Below, piece by piece: positions 26,558 to 35,669 of a stretch of 38,344 nt of DNA (within the stretch, counting starts at the first letter, position 1; each line of letters opens with the position of its first letter). Where the stretch lies: NCBI GenBank assembly GCA_937896235.1, contig CALBMX010000091.1, positions 1 through 38,344 on the forward strand, written 5' to 3'. Both the position numbers and the translations under genes were made by a program. The DNA comes from an uncultured bacterium. Its GTDB lineage: Bacteria > Planctomycetota > UBA1135 > GCA-002686595. The notes below the pieces were generated by a model. The model made no database searches. It was given only the letters and a program-made list of their open reading frames with translations, and was not told the origin of the DNA.

Positions 26558-28747
26558 ATGAACCTCGAGCGGGACCATTCGTTGGTGCACGACCCGCCGA
26601 AACCTAGAATCTCTCCTCGTATGCTGCTCCCCCCCCAAGACCTCCCCCCGCCCTCTGAAAGTTTCGTCTATGCCCCGCGCAGCGAGGCGGTGGCTTCAGC
26701 CCCACATGCGAGCCACACCGTAGTCTCTGGCGAGCAAATACGAGCTACCGGAAGGCGCTCCCTCGCCAAGGCTCTGGAGGAAGCTGCCGGCCCCGGAATC
26801 TGGGTTCAAGAGACCAATCTCGGGGGAGGCTCTGCGTTCATTCGGGGGCTCACCGGAAACCAAGTCCTGGTTTTGGTCGATGGGGTGCGTCTAAATGACT
26901 CGACCACACGATTCGGGCCGAATCAGATTCTGAACACGGTTGATCCGGCGATTGTCGAGCGGATCGAGGTCACACGCGGGCCCTCCTCAGTGCTCTATGG
27001 GTCGGATGCCATGGGTGGTGTCATCGCGATTTGGACGCGCCGCCAGGAGCCTCTTGGAGGTGAGGATGAGGATTCGGGCTGGGGTAACTTCGAATATGCA
27101 GAGGGGAGCTTCGACGCGGCCCTGAACAGCTCGGTGATGGGCGGATCCCTGACACCGGCCTTCGCACTTGCGGACAAGGACGATGGCTTCCTGGTGGTCT
27201 CGAGCTTCTTTGATTTTGACGACCTCGATGTTGGCGGCGCGGGGAAAGCGGCCTTCACTGGGTACTCTGGAGAGGCGGCCTTCGGCTCCTGGGACAGAGA
27301 TTTTGGGGACGGCCGTAGCTGGCGGATTTCGGCTTGGATTCACCGCGATTTGGATGTGCCTCGCACGGATAAACTCGTCGCCGGATACGGGCAGACTAAC
27401 CCCAAAAATGAAGTCTACAGCTTTGCCTTACAAGATCGCCGCTCGGCCCTGTTTGCCTTTAGCGACGAGCGTGGAGGCCTGCTCGGCGATTCGATGCAGC
27501 TTCGCTTTTCTCTGCGCAGCTACGAAGAGCAGCGCGAAAAACAGAAGTTCGGCTCGACGGATTTCTCCTTGGAACGCGATGCGACCGAGACGCTAGGTCT
27601 CGGCATGGATTGGAAGCGCGCCGTTGGGGATGCACACCTGCTGACCTATGGCTTCGACCTCGATTACGATCGGGTCGATTCCGTGCGCAGCGATACGGAT
27701 CTCTTAACAAGTACAGTCACCATCAAGGACGGTGAATTTGCCCCAAACGCCTCTTACCTTGCGTTTGGGGCCTTTATTCAAGATGAGATCTACGCCTTCG
27801 ACGATTTCGATGTGACGGCGGGCGCTCGATTTTCTTCTTTCGACTTCTCGTTTGACGGGTTCGGGGGGGGTGCGCGAGAGTCCGGAGACTTCAGTGCGAT
27901 TACGACCAGTTTGCAGGCTGCCCGAGACCTCGCACCAGGCCACCGGGTGACGGCAACTTTGGCACAGGGTTTTCGCGCCCCGAATCTAGATGACCTAGCG
28001 AAAAATGGTGACTTCGGTGGGGGGACCGAGCTGCACAACGCCGCCCTCGACCCCGAGAGAAGTCTCACTGCCGAGCTCGCCTATAGCTACCTAGCGGGAG
28101 GACGTAGCATCGACACCGCGGTGTTCGCTACGGAGATTCGCGACGTCGTTGGCCGCCGATTGGTCGACGAGGGTGTCGTCGGCATTCCGGGTGACGAGAC
28201 GTACCTCAGGGACAATGCTGGGGAGGTCAGACTCTTTGGAGTTGAGGTTGCTGCGGAGCAGAGGATCGGAGACGGACCGTGGAGTTTGGACGCCGGGGTC
28301 GCCTTCATTCGCGGCCGCCAATATGACGACACTTTTGACGTCGCCGCAGGCGAGGCCCCCTTTGACGGTGTGGACTGGCAGCGCGTGCCTCCACTTCACG
28401 GCCGCGCAGGTGTGAAGTGGCGCCCGGACTTTCAGCACGAGTTTGGTGGCTTCCTACGGGTGGACGAGGCCCGCTTTGGGGTCGATTGGGCCGACACCCA
28501 AGATCAGCTGCATCCGAATGACGTGAGCGACCCGCGAATCGACCCGAATGGTACGGCTGGCTGGGCTCGTTTCGACCTGGACTTCTCTGGGCCACTGGCT
28601 GGTGGCGCTACAGGGCCTGGATTGGGTGGCCCCTCGCGCTGGAGTGTAGGCCTGCACAACCTGATGGACGCAAGCTACCGCATTCACGGATCCGGCGTGG
28701 ATGCACCGGGGGTGACGCTGGCAATCGGGTTACACTGGTCTCTGTGA
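26558..28747 (+). CDS. TonB-dependent outer-membrane receptor
   Basis: A 729-aa gated beta-barrel for energised uptake across the outer membrane, of the vitamin B12/siderophore type. The plug domain (residues ~45-170) shows VVSGEQIRATGRRSLAKALEEAAG, FIRGLTGNQVLVLVDGVRLND and VERIEVTRGPSSVLYGSDAMGGVI. The rest is a beta-barrel with repeated amphipathic strands ending near LAIGLHWSL. Oddly, the first in-frame ATG (26558) gives no signal peptide; an in-frame stop lies just before it. A hydrophobic stretch (TLVCVVLVAEDSLAAQ) is coded in another frame upstream, and a run of eight C occurs at 26629-26636. The start may be misread or the gene frameshifted. It overlaps its TonB gene. Confidence 0.92.
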   Translation: MNLERDHSLVHDPPKPRISPRMLLPPQDLPPPSESFVYAPRSEAVASAPHASHTVVSGEQIRATGRRSLAKALEEAAGPGIWVQETNLGGGSAFIRGLTGNQVLVLVDGVRLNDSTTRFGPNQILNTVDPAIVERIEVTRGPSSVLYGSDAMGGVIAIWTRRQEPLGGEDEDSGWGNFEYAEGSFDAALNSSVMGGSLTPAFALADKDDGFLVVSSFFDFDDLDVGGAGKAAFTGYSGEAAFGSWDRDFGDGRSWRISAWIHRDLDVPRTDKLVAGYGQTNPKNEVYSFALQDRRSALFAFSDERGGLLGDSMQLRFSLRSYEEQREKQKFGSTDFSLERDATETLGLGMDWKRAVGDAHLLTYGFDLDYDRVDSVRSDTDLLTSTVTIKDGEFAPNASYLAFGAFIQDEIYAFDDFDVTAGARFSSFDFSFDGFGGGARESGDFSAITTSLQAARDLAPGHRVTATLAQGFRAPNLDDLAKNGDFGGGTELHNAALDPERSLTAELAYSYLAGGRSIDTAVFATEIRDVVGRRLVDEGVVGIPGDETYLRDNAGEVRLFGVEVAAEQRIGDGPWSLDAGVAFIRGRQYDDTFDVAAGEAPFDGVDWQRVPPLHGRAGVKWRPDFQHEFGGFLRVDEARFGVDWADTQDQLHPNDVSDPRIDPNGTAGWARFDLDFSGPLAGGATGPGLGGPSRWSVGLHNLMDASYRIHGSGVDAPGVTLAIGLHWSL

Positions 28748-29559
28748 TGAAAGCATCGAACCCAGACCGCGGGCCATCGGAGCAGCGCAAGAGCCTGTCC
28801 GAGCGCCATGCGAGGCACGGAAAACGCGGAACGCAAATGAGCCTGGGGCTATCGATCTTCCTCCACGGTGCCCTAGCTGCGGCCCTGGTCGGCACGAGTC
28901 TTTATGCCGGCAAGGCGCCCGTGCCGCGGCGTCTATATAGCGTGAATTTCGGTGGGGATCCGGGCGCGACGACCTCCGCTGTCGCCCAGGAGATGGAGGA
29001 GGTACTTGAGGCCCCAACTTCCATCGAAGAAGAGGGCACCCTTGAATGGACTGCGGGGGGGTGGAATGAAATCGAGGTCGCTCTTCGTCCGGAGCCCATT
29101 CGAAAGGAGCGCTTCGAGGTCGCACCGGCTGAGTCGTTTGCGGAGCATCTACTCAGCCAGGATTTTGTGGGCCCCAGGGCTCCCGTGACTCTCGTGCAGC
29201 CCATGGCCGAGCCGCCGCTTGCAGGGGACTCCCTTGTTGACGAAATAGAGGATGCCCCAATAGATGCCGAGATTCAGCTTTATACACCACTTCGGAGCGA
29301 AGGCGAAGATGCGCCCTACCCGCGCCTGAGCTTGCGCTTGCAGGAACAGGGCGACGCTAGATTACGATTGACGTTAGATGACGAGGGACGCGTTCGAGGA
29401 GTAGAGCTCATCCAAAGCTCCGGATTCCCACGGCTCGATGAGGCTGCCATGTCGGCCGCACCTAAGTGGCGATTTGACCTTACGCCTCCCGCTGGAGTCG
29501 CAGCGGAGGGCGTGTGTCGAGTATTCGAACACGTCGTTCACTTCCAACTGAAGAAGTAG
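28747..29559 (+). CDS. TonB-like energy transducer
   Basis: About 270 aa. It starts at ATG 28747, sharing one base with the receptor stop (TGATG); GTG 28744 and ATG 28837 are alternatives. A single membrane helix (LSIFLHGALAAALVGTSLYAG) contains the TonB Ser-x3-His pattern. An acidic, proline-containing periplasmic spacer follows. The C-terminal ~85 residues form the TonB_C domain (LRLTLDDEGRVRGVELIQSSGFPRLDEAAMSAAPKWRFDLTPPAG). It transmits proton-motive energy to the adjacent receptor. ExbB/ExbD are not in the window. A strong hairpin follows. Confidence 0.9.
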   Translation: MKASNPDRGPSEQRKSLSERHARHGKRGTQMSLGLSIFLHGALAAALVGTSLYAGKAPVPRRLYSVNFGGDPGATTSAVAQEMEEVLEAPTSIEEEGTLEWTAGGWNEIEVALRPEPIRKERFEVAPAESFAEHLLSQDFVGPRAPVTLVQPMAEPPLAGDSLVDEIEDAPIDAEIQLYTPLRSEGEDAPYPRLSLRLQEQGDARLRLTLDDEGRVRGVELIQSSGFPRLDEAAMSAAPKWRFDLTPPAGVAAEGVCRVFEHVVHFQLKK

Positions 29560-29579
29560 GCTCGCTCGGGCAACTACGC

Positions 29580-29621
29580 AAATCGCCCTACGATCGAGAG
29601 AGCTCGGTCGTAGGGCGATTT
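29580..29621. terminator. Strong bidirectional terminator after tonB
   Basis: AAATCGCCCTACGA (29580-29593) and TCGTAGGGCGATTT (29608-29621) match perfectly over 14 bp. The stem continues through a T-G wobble and CGAG/CTCG to a four-base loop, making about 19 pairs. It lies between the convergent tonB and ferredoxin genes. Confidence 0.9.
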
Positions 29622-29659
29622 GTCCTCCAAAGGCCTGCCCCAAGGGCAGCGCGCTTCGG

Positions 29660-29682
29660 CAACTAAGCGGGGAGCTTAGTTG
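29660..29682. terminator. Hairpin overlapping the ferredoxin stop
   Basis: CAACTAAGC (29660-29668) pairs with GCTTAGTTG (29674-29682) around a five-base loop. The right arm covers the ferredoxin stop codon on the minus strand. No U run follows; it may protect the mRNA 3' end or help termination. Confidence 0.5.
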
Positions 29683-29933
29683 TAGTAGTCTTCGTTGATC
29701 TGCGTGTACTCACTCCACTGGGGGGGCAAGTCGCCTTCGTCAAAGATGGCGTCAACCGGGCACTCTGGGATGCAAGCTCCACAGTCGATGCACTCATCGG
29801 GGTTGATGTAGAGCATTTTTGCCTCTGCGTATTCCTCCTCATCTTTGAGGGGGTGAATGCAATCGACGGGGCAAACTTCGGCGCAGGCTGTGTCTTTCGT
29901 GTTGACGCAGGGTTCGGCGATGATGTGCGGCAT
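29676..29933 (-). CDS. 7Fe (3Fe-4S/4Fe-4S) ferredoxin
   Basis: An 85-aa soluble electron carrier. Cys9, Cys17, Cys21 (followed by Pro) and Cys25 form the first cluster set with a wide Cys-x7-Cys spacing, as in 3Fe-4S sites. Cys48, Cys51, Cys54 and Cys58-Pro form the regular CxxCxxCxxxCP 4Fe-4S motif. The acidic C-terminal tail ([13 protein letters not shown]) is as in the seven-iron ferredoxins of Mycobacterium/Thermus/proteobacteria (FdxA type). It is transcribed alone; its redox partners are not in the window. Confidence 0.95.
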   Translation of the reverse strand: MPHIIAEPCVNTKDTACAEVCPVDCIHPLKDEEEYAEAKMLYINPDECIDCGACIPECPVDAIFDEGDLPPQWSEYTQINEDYYN

Positions 29934-30096
29934 GGTTTGGGAGCGCCTAGGGCGCGGTTGTTCTTTGTGGAGGAAGGGCTCTGTATCCCTTCATCGGAAT
30001 AATCGGTCGGGATCTTATCACTTTCGGTTCCGGAGAGGCGTTTTCTGACGTGTTTTCACAGCCTCAACCTAAGGGATTAGGCGACTCGGAATTCGC

Positions 30097-32235
30097 CTAT
30101 TCGCGAGAAAGGAGCATGTGCGAGCCCGCTGTCACCACAACCTGCCAGCTCGGCGGAATCAGCGTTGTTCCGGAATATTCGAGTACGATCGCGGGACCGC
30201 TGAAGGCCATGCCTGGCTTCAAAGAGGCCCGATTCAGGACGCGCGCTGTAACAGGAGAGTGATTGATCGTAATCGTAGTTTCAGCAACGTGGGCCGCCGT
30301 GGAAAGAGCCCGAATCCGTGGTTTCCGCACTCGAATGGCGACATTCCGCTCAGTGGCAGCTACACGAAAGTTTACGAGTTCGGGGACCCGGCCGTCCATG
30401 CGGTGCCCGTAGAGCTGTTCGTGTGCGGCAAAGAACGCCTCCGCAAGGGCCGCGTTCGTCGGAGCTCCCATCGAGCGGCGCTCAACCGTTTGGCCGCCGG
30501 CAGGGATGGCCAATTCGAAGGATTGACCCGCATAGCGAAGGTCTAGGGTGAAGCGGACGTCTAGGTCCTTGGGCGATAGATTTTCCGCTGCTGCCTGGCC
30601 CAAGAGTTCGTCGGTGAGCTCCTCGAAAATTTGGGTGCGCTTGCTGGAGGGGACATCGAAGAGAGGTGCGAGCAGGCTGCGCGAGGCGTCGCCTCGAAAT
30701 CCAGCTTGGGCGAGACCGCGGGCAGATAAGACTCCGGGGTCGCTCGGGATGAGGACGCGGGGAATGTCCATCGAGTGCGCGAGCTCCGCGGCGACAAGTC
30801 CGCCTGCACCTCCGAAGGCGACCAGGGAGAGAGAGCGTGGGTCGCGGCCGCGTTGCATGGTCATCGCACCGGCCGCGCGTCCCATTGCGGCTCGTGCGAT
30901 TTCAATCATCGCCGCGGCAGCGGCGCGAGGGCGAACGCCAAGGCGCTCTCCAAGGGCCTCAAAAGCGCGCGAAACACGGTCGATATCTAGGGCTAACGCG
31001 CCTCCTAAAAAACCGGCGCCGGCGGCCTTTGCAATTGCATTGCTCTCCGCGCCGGTGAGGATGTGCCCGAGGTAGATATGGGCATCGGTGAGGGTCAATT
31101 GATCGGAGTTCCCATATGCGACCGGGCCGGGGTAGGCGCCGGCGCTCGCTGGCCCGACGTGGAGTGCCCCACCGGTGTCGATGGAGGCTAACGAGCCGCC
31201 ACCGCAGCCAATGGTGTGTACGTCTAAACTGGGTAGGGCAACGGGCAGTCCGCCGATTGGAGGTGCCTCTCCCGCGCGTCCGGAGCCGCTTTTTGTGGAG
31301 GGCGAGTAGAAGGCGACGTCCGTGCTTGTGCCGCCCATGTCCAAGGTGACGATGTCGCCGAGGCCCGCCTCGGCAGCAGCGCGAGTCGCGCCGAGCACCC
31401 CTCCTGCAGGTCCGGACAGAAGTACGCGCGCGGGTTCGGCAACGGCGCGGGGGACGCCGATGGTGCCTCCGCTAGATTGCATCAACGAGAGCCGTGCCGC
31501 ACCGAAGCCGACGCGCGTAAGAGCCGCGGTAAGCCGGTCGAGATACTCGCCAACTATAGGCGCGAGCGATGCGTTGATCGTGGCCGTAGAGAAGCGCTCG
31601 TACTCGCGGTACTCGGGGACAAGCGAGGCGGACGTTGTGATCGGAAGTCCTAGGGGGCGGAGGGACTTTGCGATGCGCGCCTCGATCGCAGGGTCAGCCC
31701 AGGAGTGCAAAAGGCAGATGGCGATACTCTTTGCGCCCGAGGTGGCGATGTGATTTTTGAGGGTGGCCAGGTCTTCGCGAGTGGGGCGGGTGATCTCACG
31801 GATGGCCCCGGTTGTAGGGTCGGGCCAGGACCTTTGAGGGACCGTGAAGCGGAGGTTGCGGGGAACGACGGGCTCGGGCAGCTCCGGGTGGAGGGCGTAG
31901 ATGTCGGGGCGATCTTGGCGGGCGATCTCGATGAGATCGCGGAAGCCCTCGTTGGTGACAAGTGCGGTCTTCGCCAGGTTGCGGGTCAGGAGTGCATTCA
32001 GGCCGACGGTTGTGCCGTGGATGATGTGCAGGGGCGATTCGGGTGCACCCCCGGTGCGGGTTAGGCCGTCGGCGATGGCCTCGGACGGGTCTCGCGGCGT
32101 GGAGGGGACCTTCACGACGATTGCGGGTTTGTTCCGCTCCAAGGGTGCGACGTAAACGTCGGTGAACGTGCCCCCCGTATCGACGCCGATGCGACGAGTG
32201 GGTTTGGCGTGAGGGGGAGAGGGGGAAGTGGCCAT
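30097..32235 (-). CDS. Hydantoinase/oxoprolinase family protein (HyuA-like)
   Basis: A 712-aa cytoplasmic protein of the ATP-dependent hydantoinase/5-oxoprolinase A-subunit family. ATG 32235 is chosen because the family starts just before RRIGVDTGGTFTDVYV; upstream codons have no family sequence. The acetate/sugar-kinase-like fold shows GVDTGGTFTDV (phosphate 1), HGTTVGLNALLTR, LLSGPAGGVLGA, TLDMGGTSTDVAF (phosphate 2) and LVAFGGAGGLVAAELA (adenosine). Usually an adjacent HyuB gene completes the enzyme; none is in the window. It may work alone, as in some acetophenone-carboxylase-like or fused systems, or partner with a distant subunit. Substrate unknown. It diverges from plsY. Confidence 0.9.
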   Translation of the reverse strand: MATSPSPPHAKPTRRIGVDTGGTFTDVYVAPLERNKPAIVVKVPSTPRDPSEAIADGLTRTGGAPESPLHIIHGTTVGLNALLTRNLAKTALVTNEGFRDLIEIARQDRPDIYALHPELPEPVVPRNLRFTVPQRSWPDPTTGAIREITRPTREDLATLKNHIATSGAKSIAICLLHSWADPAIEARIAKSLRPLGLPITTSASLVPEYREYERFSTATINASLAPIVGEYLDRLTAALTRVGFGAARLSLMQSSGGTIGVPRAVAEPARVLLSGPAGGVLGATRAAAEAGLGDIVTLDMGGTSTDVAFYSPSTKSGSGRAGEAPPIGGLPVALPSLDVHTIGCGGGSLASIDTGGALHVGPASAGAYPGPVAYGNSDQLTLTDAHIYLGHILTGAESNAIAKAAGAGFLGGALALDIDRVSRAFEALGERLGVRPRAAAAAMIEIARAAMGRAAGAMTMQRGRDPRSLSLVAFGGAGGLVAAELAHSMDIPRVLIPSDPGVLSARGLAQAGFRGDASRSLLAPLFDVPSSKRTQIFEELTDELLGQAAAENLSPKDLDVRFTLDLRYAGQSFELAIPAGGQTVERRSMGAPTNAALAEAFFAAHEQLYGHRMDGRVPELVNFRVAATERNVAIRVRKPRIRALSTAAHVAETTITINHSPVTARVLNRASLKPGMAFSGPAIVLEYSGTTLIPPSWQVVVTAGSHMLLSRE

Positions 32236-32407
32236 GCTGTGAGAATAGCACGATTGAGGGGTATCCAAAGACACCGCTACCTGCCAAGTGCATCTGAGGC
32301 ATAAGGTCGTTACCCTATCCATCGAGTTCGATCCCTTTGCCATTACCCCTTGTCCATTCTCGCCGCCCAAACCGGCGATGCCGCTCATGATTCTGTGCAG
32401 TATCCCT

Positions 32408-33046
32408 ATGCCCACCGGGCAGGAGTGGGGCCTAATCGTCTTCGCCTATCTGCTTGGCTCGATCCCCTTCGGCTTCATTTTGGCGCGCCTCAAGGGCGTC
32501 AACTTGCATACTTTTGGTAGTGGAAATATTGGGGCGACAAACACAAGTCGGGCGATTGGAAAGCCTCTTGGTTTGCTGGCCTTCACGTTAGATTTCCTCA
32601 AGGGGTACGCTCCGTATGCCTGGCTTGTTCCGGCCTTTGGAGGGGATGGCATGGATCCGCGCGTGCTCGGCGTGATCATGGGGGGCGCAGCAACTTGCGG
32701 TCACGTTTGGCCTGTCTTCCTGCGCTTCAAGGGGGGCAAGGCAGTCGCGACTGGTTGTGGCGCACTTGTCGCCCACGCCCCAACGGTCTTTTTGCTGGGT
32801 GGTGTTGGATTCTTGATCGCCGCATTCTCGACGGGCTTTGTGAGTCTCGCATCGATCATCATGGTGTGCCTGTTCCCTCTGATCGCCTATGAAGAAATGG
32901 ACACCGAAATCTATGGGATGGAGGTTGTATGGGGAACGATCGCCTTCGCCCTGCTTGTCATCTGGAGGCATCGGGAGAATCTGAAGAGACTCTTTTCAGG
33001 ACTCGAGCCGAGCATCCACAAGTCCAAAAAGAGCAAAGACTCATGA
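32408..33046 (+). CDS. plsY: Glycerol-3-phosphate acyltransferase PlsY
   Basis: An inner-membrane enzyme that transfers the acyl group of acyl-phosphate to glycerol-3-phosphate, the first step of phospholipid synthesis. About 212 aa from ATG 32408; ATG 32378 and 32387 are alternatives and none has a clear Shine-Dalgarno. Family motifs are YLLGSIPFG, then GSGNIGATNTSR (motif 1), GHVWPVFLRFKGGKAVATGCG (motif 2) and a final membrane segment before a lysine-rich tail. Five membrane helices fit the family. It overlaps gpsA by 4 bases, linking synthesis of the substrate to its use. Confidence 0.94.
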   Translation: MPTGQEWGLIVFAYLLGSIPFGFILARLKGVNLHTFGSGNIGATNTSRAIGKPLGLLAFTLDFLKGYAPYAWLVPAFGGDGMDPRVLGVIMGGAATCGHVWPVFLRFKGGKAVATGCGALVAHAPTVFLLGGVGFLIAAFSTGFVSLASIIMVCLFPLIAYEEMDTEIYGMEVVWGTIAFALLVIWRHRENLKRLFSGLEPSIHKSKKSKDS

Positions 33047-34068
33047 CTGTCTATCCGACCAAACGCGCCCTTGTAATCGGGGATGGAAGCTGGGGGACGG
33101 CCCTCTCTATTATTCTCGCCAAGAACGAAGTGCCAACGACTTTGTGGAGCGCTTTTCCCGAGCAAACGGAAGACCTGACCCGGCACCGTGAGAACAGGCC
33201 CTTTTTGCCTGGGATCGCCCTCCCCGACAACCTCGAATTTAGCGCGGACCCCGAGGTGGCTTGCGACGGCGCGGACCTGATCGTGAGTGTCGTTCCCACC
33301 CAATTCCTTCGTGGAGTGGCCCGTCGTTTCGAGGAGTTTCTCAGCGACTCTGTGCCCATCGTGAGCGCGACCAAAGGGTTAGAGATTGAGACGATGAAGT
33401 CGCCCACAAACATCTTGTTAGAGGTGCTTGGGAAGCGTGACATCGGCGTTCTGACAGGGCCGAGCCATGCGGAAGAGGTCGCTCGTGGCATGCCGGCATC
33501 AGTCGTCTCCGCTTCGGAGTCCGAAGCGCTAGCCAAGCAGGTGCAGCAGGCCTTTAACTGTCCTAGTTTGCGTGTCTATACCTCCAAGGATCGCAATGGC
33601 GCCGAGCTCGCGGCCGCCCTTAAAAACGTGATTGCACTCGCGGCTGGCATCAGCGATGGACTGGAGCTTGGGGACAATGCGAAAGCGGCTCTCCTTACCC
33701 GAGGCATGGTCGAAATGGCCCGCTACGGTCAGCTGCATGGGGCGGATCCCAGCACGTTCTTCGGGCTGGCTGGCGTTGGTGACCTGATCACGACGGCCTG
33801 TAGTCAGCACTCGCGCAATCGGGCCGTTGGAGAGAGAATCGGGCGTGGTGAATCTCTTCAAGATGTGCTCGCCTCGATGAAAATGGTGGCCGAGGGTGTT
33901 TGGACAACGCAAGCTCTCTTCGGGCCAGAGTCCGACTTAGGCGGAGAGGCCAGCTTGCCGATCGCCGAACAGGTCTACGCCATTCTCTTCAACAATAAGG
34001 ATCCGCGTAAAGCGGTTTCCGACCTGATGAGCAGGGAACCCACAGCTGAAATGGGAAGCCTCCTCTAG
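33043..34068 (+). CDS. gpsA: NAD(P)+ glycerol-3-phosphate dehydrogenase
   Basis: This enzyme reduces dihydroxyacetone phosphate to sn-glycerol-3-phosphate, the substrate of PlsY. 341 aa; ATG 33043 overlaps the plsY stop. The nucleotide-binding motif is VIGDGSWGTALS (Asp instead of the usual Ala in GAG). Further marks are VPTQFLRGV, SATKGLEIET, LTGPSHAEEVARGMP, a catalytic Lys194 in AALKNVIALAAGISDGL and the C-terminal NRAVGERIGRGE. The length is normal. A small membrane protein follows within 10 bases. Confidence 0.96.
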   Translation: MTVYPTKRALVIGDGSWGTALSIILAKNEVPTTLWSAFPEQTEDLTRHRENRPFLPGIALPDNLEFSADPEVACDGADLIVSVVPTQFLRGVARRFEEFLSDSVPIVSATKGLEIETMKSPTNILLEVLGKRDIGVLTGPSHAEEVARGMPASVVSASESEALAKQVQQAFNCPSLRVYTSKDRNGAELAAALKNVIALAAGISDGLELGDNAKAALLTRGMVEMARYGQLHGADPSTFFGLAGVGDLITTACSQHSRNRAVGERIGRGESLQDVLASMKMVAEGVWTTQALFGPESDLGGEASLPIAEQVYAILFNNKDPRKAVSDLMSREPTAEMGSLL

Positions 34069-34077
34069 CACCGAACT

Positions 34078-34479
34078 GTGGACTCAATGATCGAATTTAT
34101 TCTCGCCTTCCTCTGCACCTTAGTCGCATTTTTGGCGGTGCTTTGGACGGGCTTACGATGGCGGATCAAGAGGCGCAGAGCGCTTCACCTCAGTCTTGTC
34201 GGTTTGACCGTGGCCTTGCTCGTTTGGACGATTGCAGCTGCCCTGCAGTTGGGTAAGGGGTATGACCTCGAGACTGCGGGCGCAATCTATCCTGTGCACA
34301 TGTTGCTGGCGAAGTTGGCGACTCTCTCACTCTTGGCGCCTGTAGCAACTGGAGTCGTAACCCTGCGAACCGGTGAGAGCCATCGCCACCACCGCACCGG
34401 CGCCTTCTCCGCTTTTGTCCTGATCGTTCTCTCCGCTATCACAGGTATCTGGATGATCTTGGTGGCGTCACCCATTTAG
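34078..34479 (+). CDS. Small four-helix membrane protein, unknown
   Basis: About 130 aa from GTG 34078 or ATG 34087, directly after gpsA on the same strand. Four hydrophobic segments are visible: FILAFLCTLVAFLAVLWTG, LSLVGLTVALLVWTIAAAL, HMLLAKLATLSLLAPVATG and AFVLIVLSAITGIWMILVA. Histidines at the end of the second loop (YPVHM) and in SHRHHRTG, before the last helix, recall heme-binding membrane proteins of the DUF420 or cytochrome b561 style. That is only a resemblance. The function is unknown; the operon position suggests no clear lipid role. Confidence 0.65.
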   Translation: MDSMIEFILAFLCTLVAFLAVLWTGLRWRIKRRRALHLSLVGLTVALLVWTIAAALQLGKGYDLETAGAIYPVHMLLAKLATLSLLAPVATGVVTLRTGESHRHHRTGAFSAFVLIVLSAITGIWMILVASPI

Positions 34480-34531
34480 GTGATCGGCGTCCGGCGCACT
34501 TTGGAAGCTGGCTTGGGGCGGTCTTAGGCTC

Positions 34532-34912
34532 TTACCCCCGGACTCTCCCAAGGCCTTCAAGCAACCAAGGCATCACCAATAGGGATGCGTTGGCAAAAAT
34601 GGCGAGCGCCGCAAAAGGCAACCAGGACCGCTTGGCGCGTACCGTCCCCAGGGCTAGGACCAGCCCAGGGATCGCACAGGCGAAACTGAGCGCGGTGATC
34701 AGCGTGCGGCCAGACAAGAAGTCTGGAGCGATCCCCGGCGCAAAGCGGGCGAGCACAAGTCCGGCCCACCAGACTCCCCAGCCAAGAGCTGCGAGAGTCA
34801 TGGACTTCATCCAAGTGCGGTGTCGCCGACGAGCATAAGCCCGGGGCACCCATTGACTGCGTGAGGGCCTTACCATGCGTCCTATTCTCCCTCTAATTGC
34901 AATGACTGGCAA
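34532..34912 (-). CDS. Small membrane protein, unknown
   Basis: Up to 126 aa. ATG 34876 (MVRPSRSQ) is as likely a start as 34912. A basic N terminus (YARRRHRTW) precedes three hydrophobic stretches: LAALGWGVWWAGLVLARF, LITALSFACAIPGLVLALG and WLPFAALAIFANASLLVMPWLL. I do not recognise a family. The hydrophobic pattern and positive-inside N terminus argue that it is a real gene. It runs away from tRNA-Pro and converges on the preceding membrane protein. Confidence 0.55.
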   Translation of the reverse strand: MPVIAIRGRIGRMVRPSRSQWVPRAYARRRHRTWMKSMTLAALGWGVWWAGLVLARFAPGIAPDFLSGRTLITALSFACAIPGLVLALGTVRAKRSWLPFAALAIFANASLLVMPWLLEGLGRVRG

Positions 34913-34973
34913 GGATTGCCGCCCAGACCATTGACGGAGCAGTAAATCAGCCCTATTCTTACCCCCCCTCGGT

Positions 34974-35054
<81 letters not shown>

Positions 35055-35064
35055 CTATCACTCG

Positions 35065-35082
35065 CAAGCGAATCCTCGCTTG
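35065..35082. terminator. Hairpin between tRNA-Pro and nucleotidyltransferase
   Basis: CAAGCGA (35065-35071) and TCGCTTG (35076-35082) form a 7-bp stem with a four-base loop between the convergent tRNA and nucleotidyltransferase genes. There is no U run; a terminator role is possible. Confidence 0.45.
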
Positions 35083-35099
35083 GTGCCCCCCAGCATGCT

Positions 35100-35669
35100 C
35101 TATGGGCCCGCATCTGCGTCTAGTCTGCGGACAAGCTTTCGCAGTTCTCGCAGGACTGCTGCCCCATTGGTCGATTCGTGCAGGCACCAGGCTTCGATGA
35201 TGTCCCAGTTGACGGGCTGGGCGGAGGCCACAAGCGCAGCTTGATCGAGACAGTCGCGCGCCTTGAAGTGGATGTAGCTTGCAAGGCGATCCCGGACGCA
35301 GTCGGTTGGTGAGAGGATCCGCAGGGTGTGCCCGTCCTCTACTTCTGTCGTCGGTGTTATGTCGAGGTCATCGCCGATGCCCAGAGGGCCAGCAACAAAC
35401 TCGACGAAGAGATGTTTGCAGTCGGGGTGAACGAAGTGCCGGCCACGGCGCGCGAATCCGAGTTCAGCCAAGCACCCATCTAGAGGTTCTGCATACAGCC
35501 CCTCTTGAACGAAGTCCAAGTCTCCCGAGCGATAGGCCCCTCTCGAATACACGGAGACCACCGCGCCGCCAACTAGAACCACGGGGAATCCCGAGGCCTC
35601 GAGGTGCCCCGCGACATGCCTCCACAGCTGCTCTTCCGTGCAATCGCCATAGCTGAAGTTACTCTTCAT
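35100..35669 (-). CDS. Nucleotidyltransferase-fold protein (AbiEii-like candidate toxin)
   Basis: A 189-aa protein with a minimal nucleotidyltransferase core: VVLVGGAVVSVYSRG (Gly34-Gly35), YRSGDLDFV with Asp50 and Asp52 as metal ligands, and Glu90 in LFVEFV as the likely third acid. ILSPTDCVRDRLASYIHFKARDCLDQAALVA resembles the basic helix region of AbiEii/DUF6036-type nucleotidyltransferases, which can act as toxins by modifying tRNA or other nucleotides. Its ATG overlaps the stop of the winged-HTH gene (ATGA), a typical antitoxin-toxin arrangement. A decayed copy of the pair lies at 37520-38225. Toxicity and target are inference. Confidence 0.8.
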   Translation of the reverse strand: MKSNFSYGDCTEEQLWRHVAGHLEASGFPVVLVGGAVVSVYSRGAYRSGDLDFVQEGLYAEPLDGCLAELGFARRGRHFVHPDCKHLFVEFVAGPLGIGDDLDITPTTEVEDGHTLRILSPTDCVRDRLASYIHFKARDCLDQAALVASAQPVNWDIIEAWCLHESTNGAAVLRELRKLVRRLDADAGP

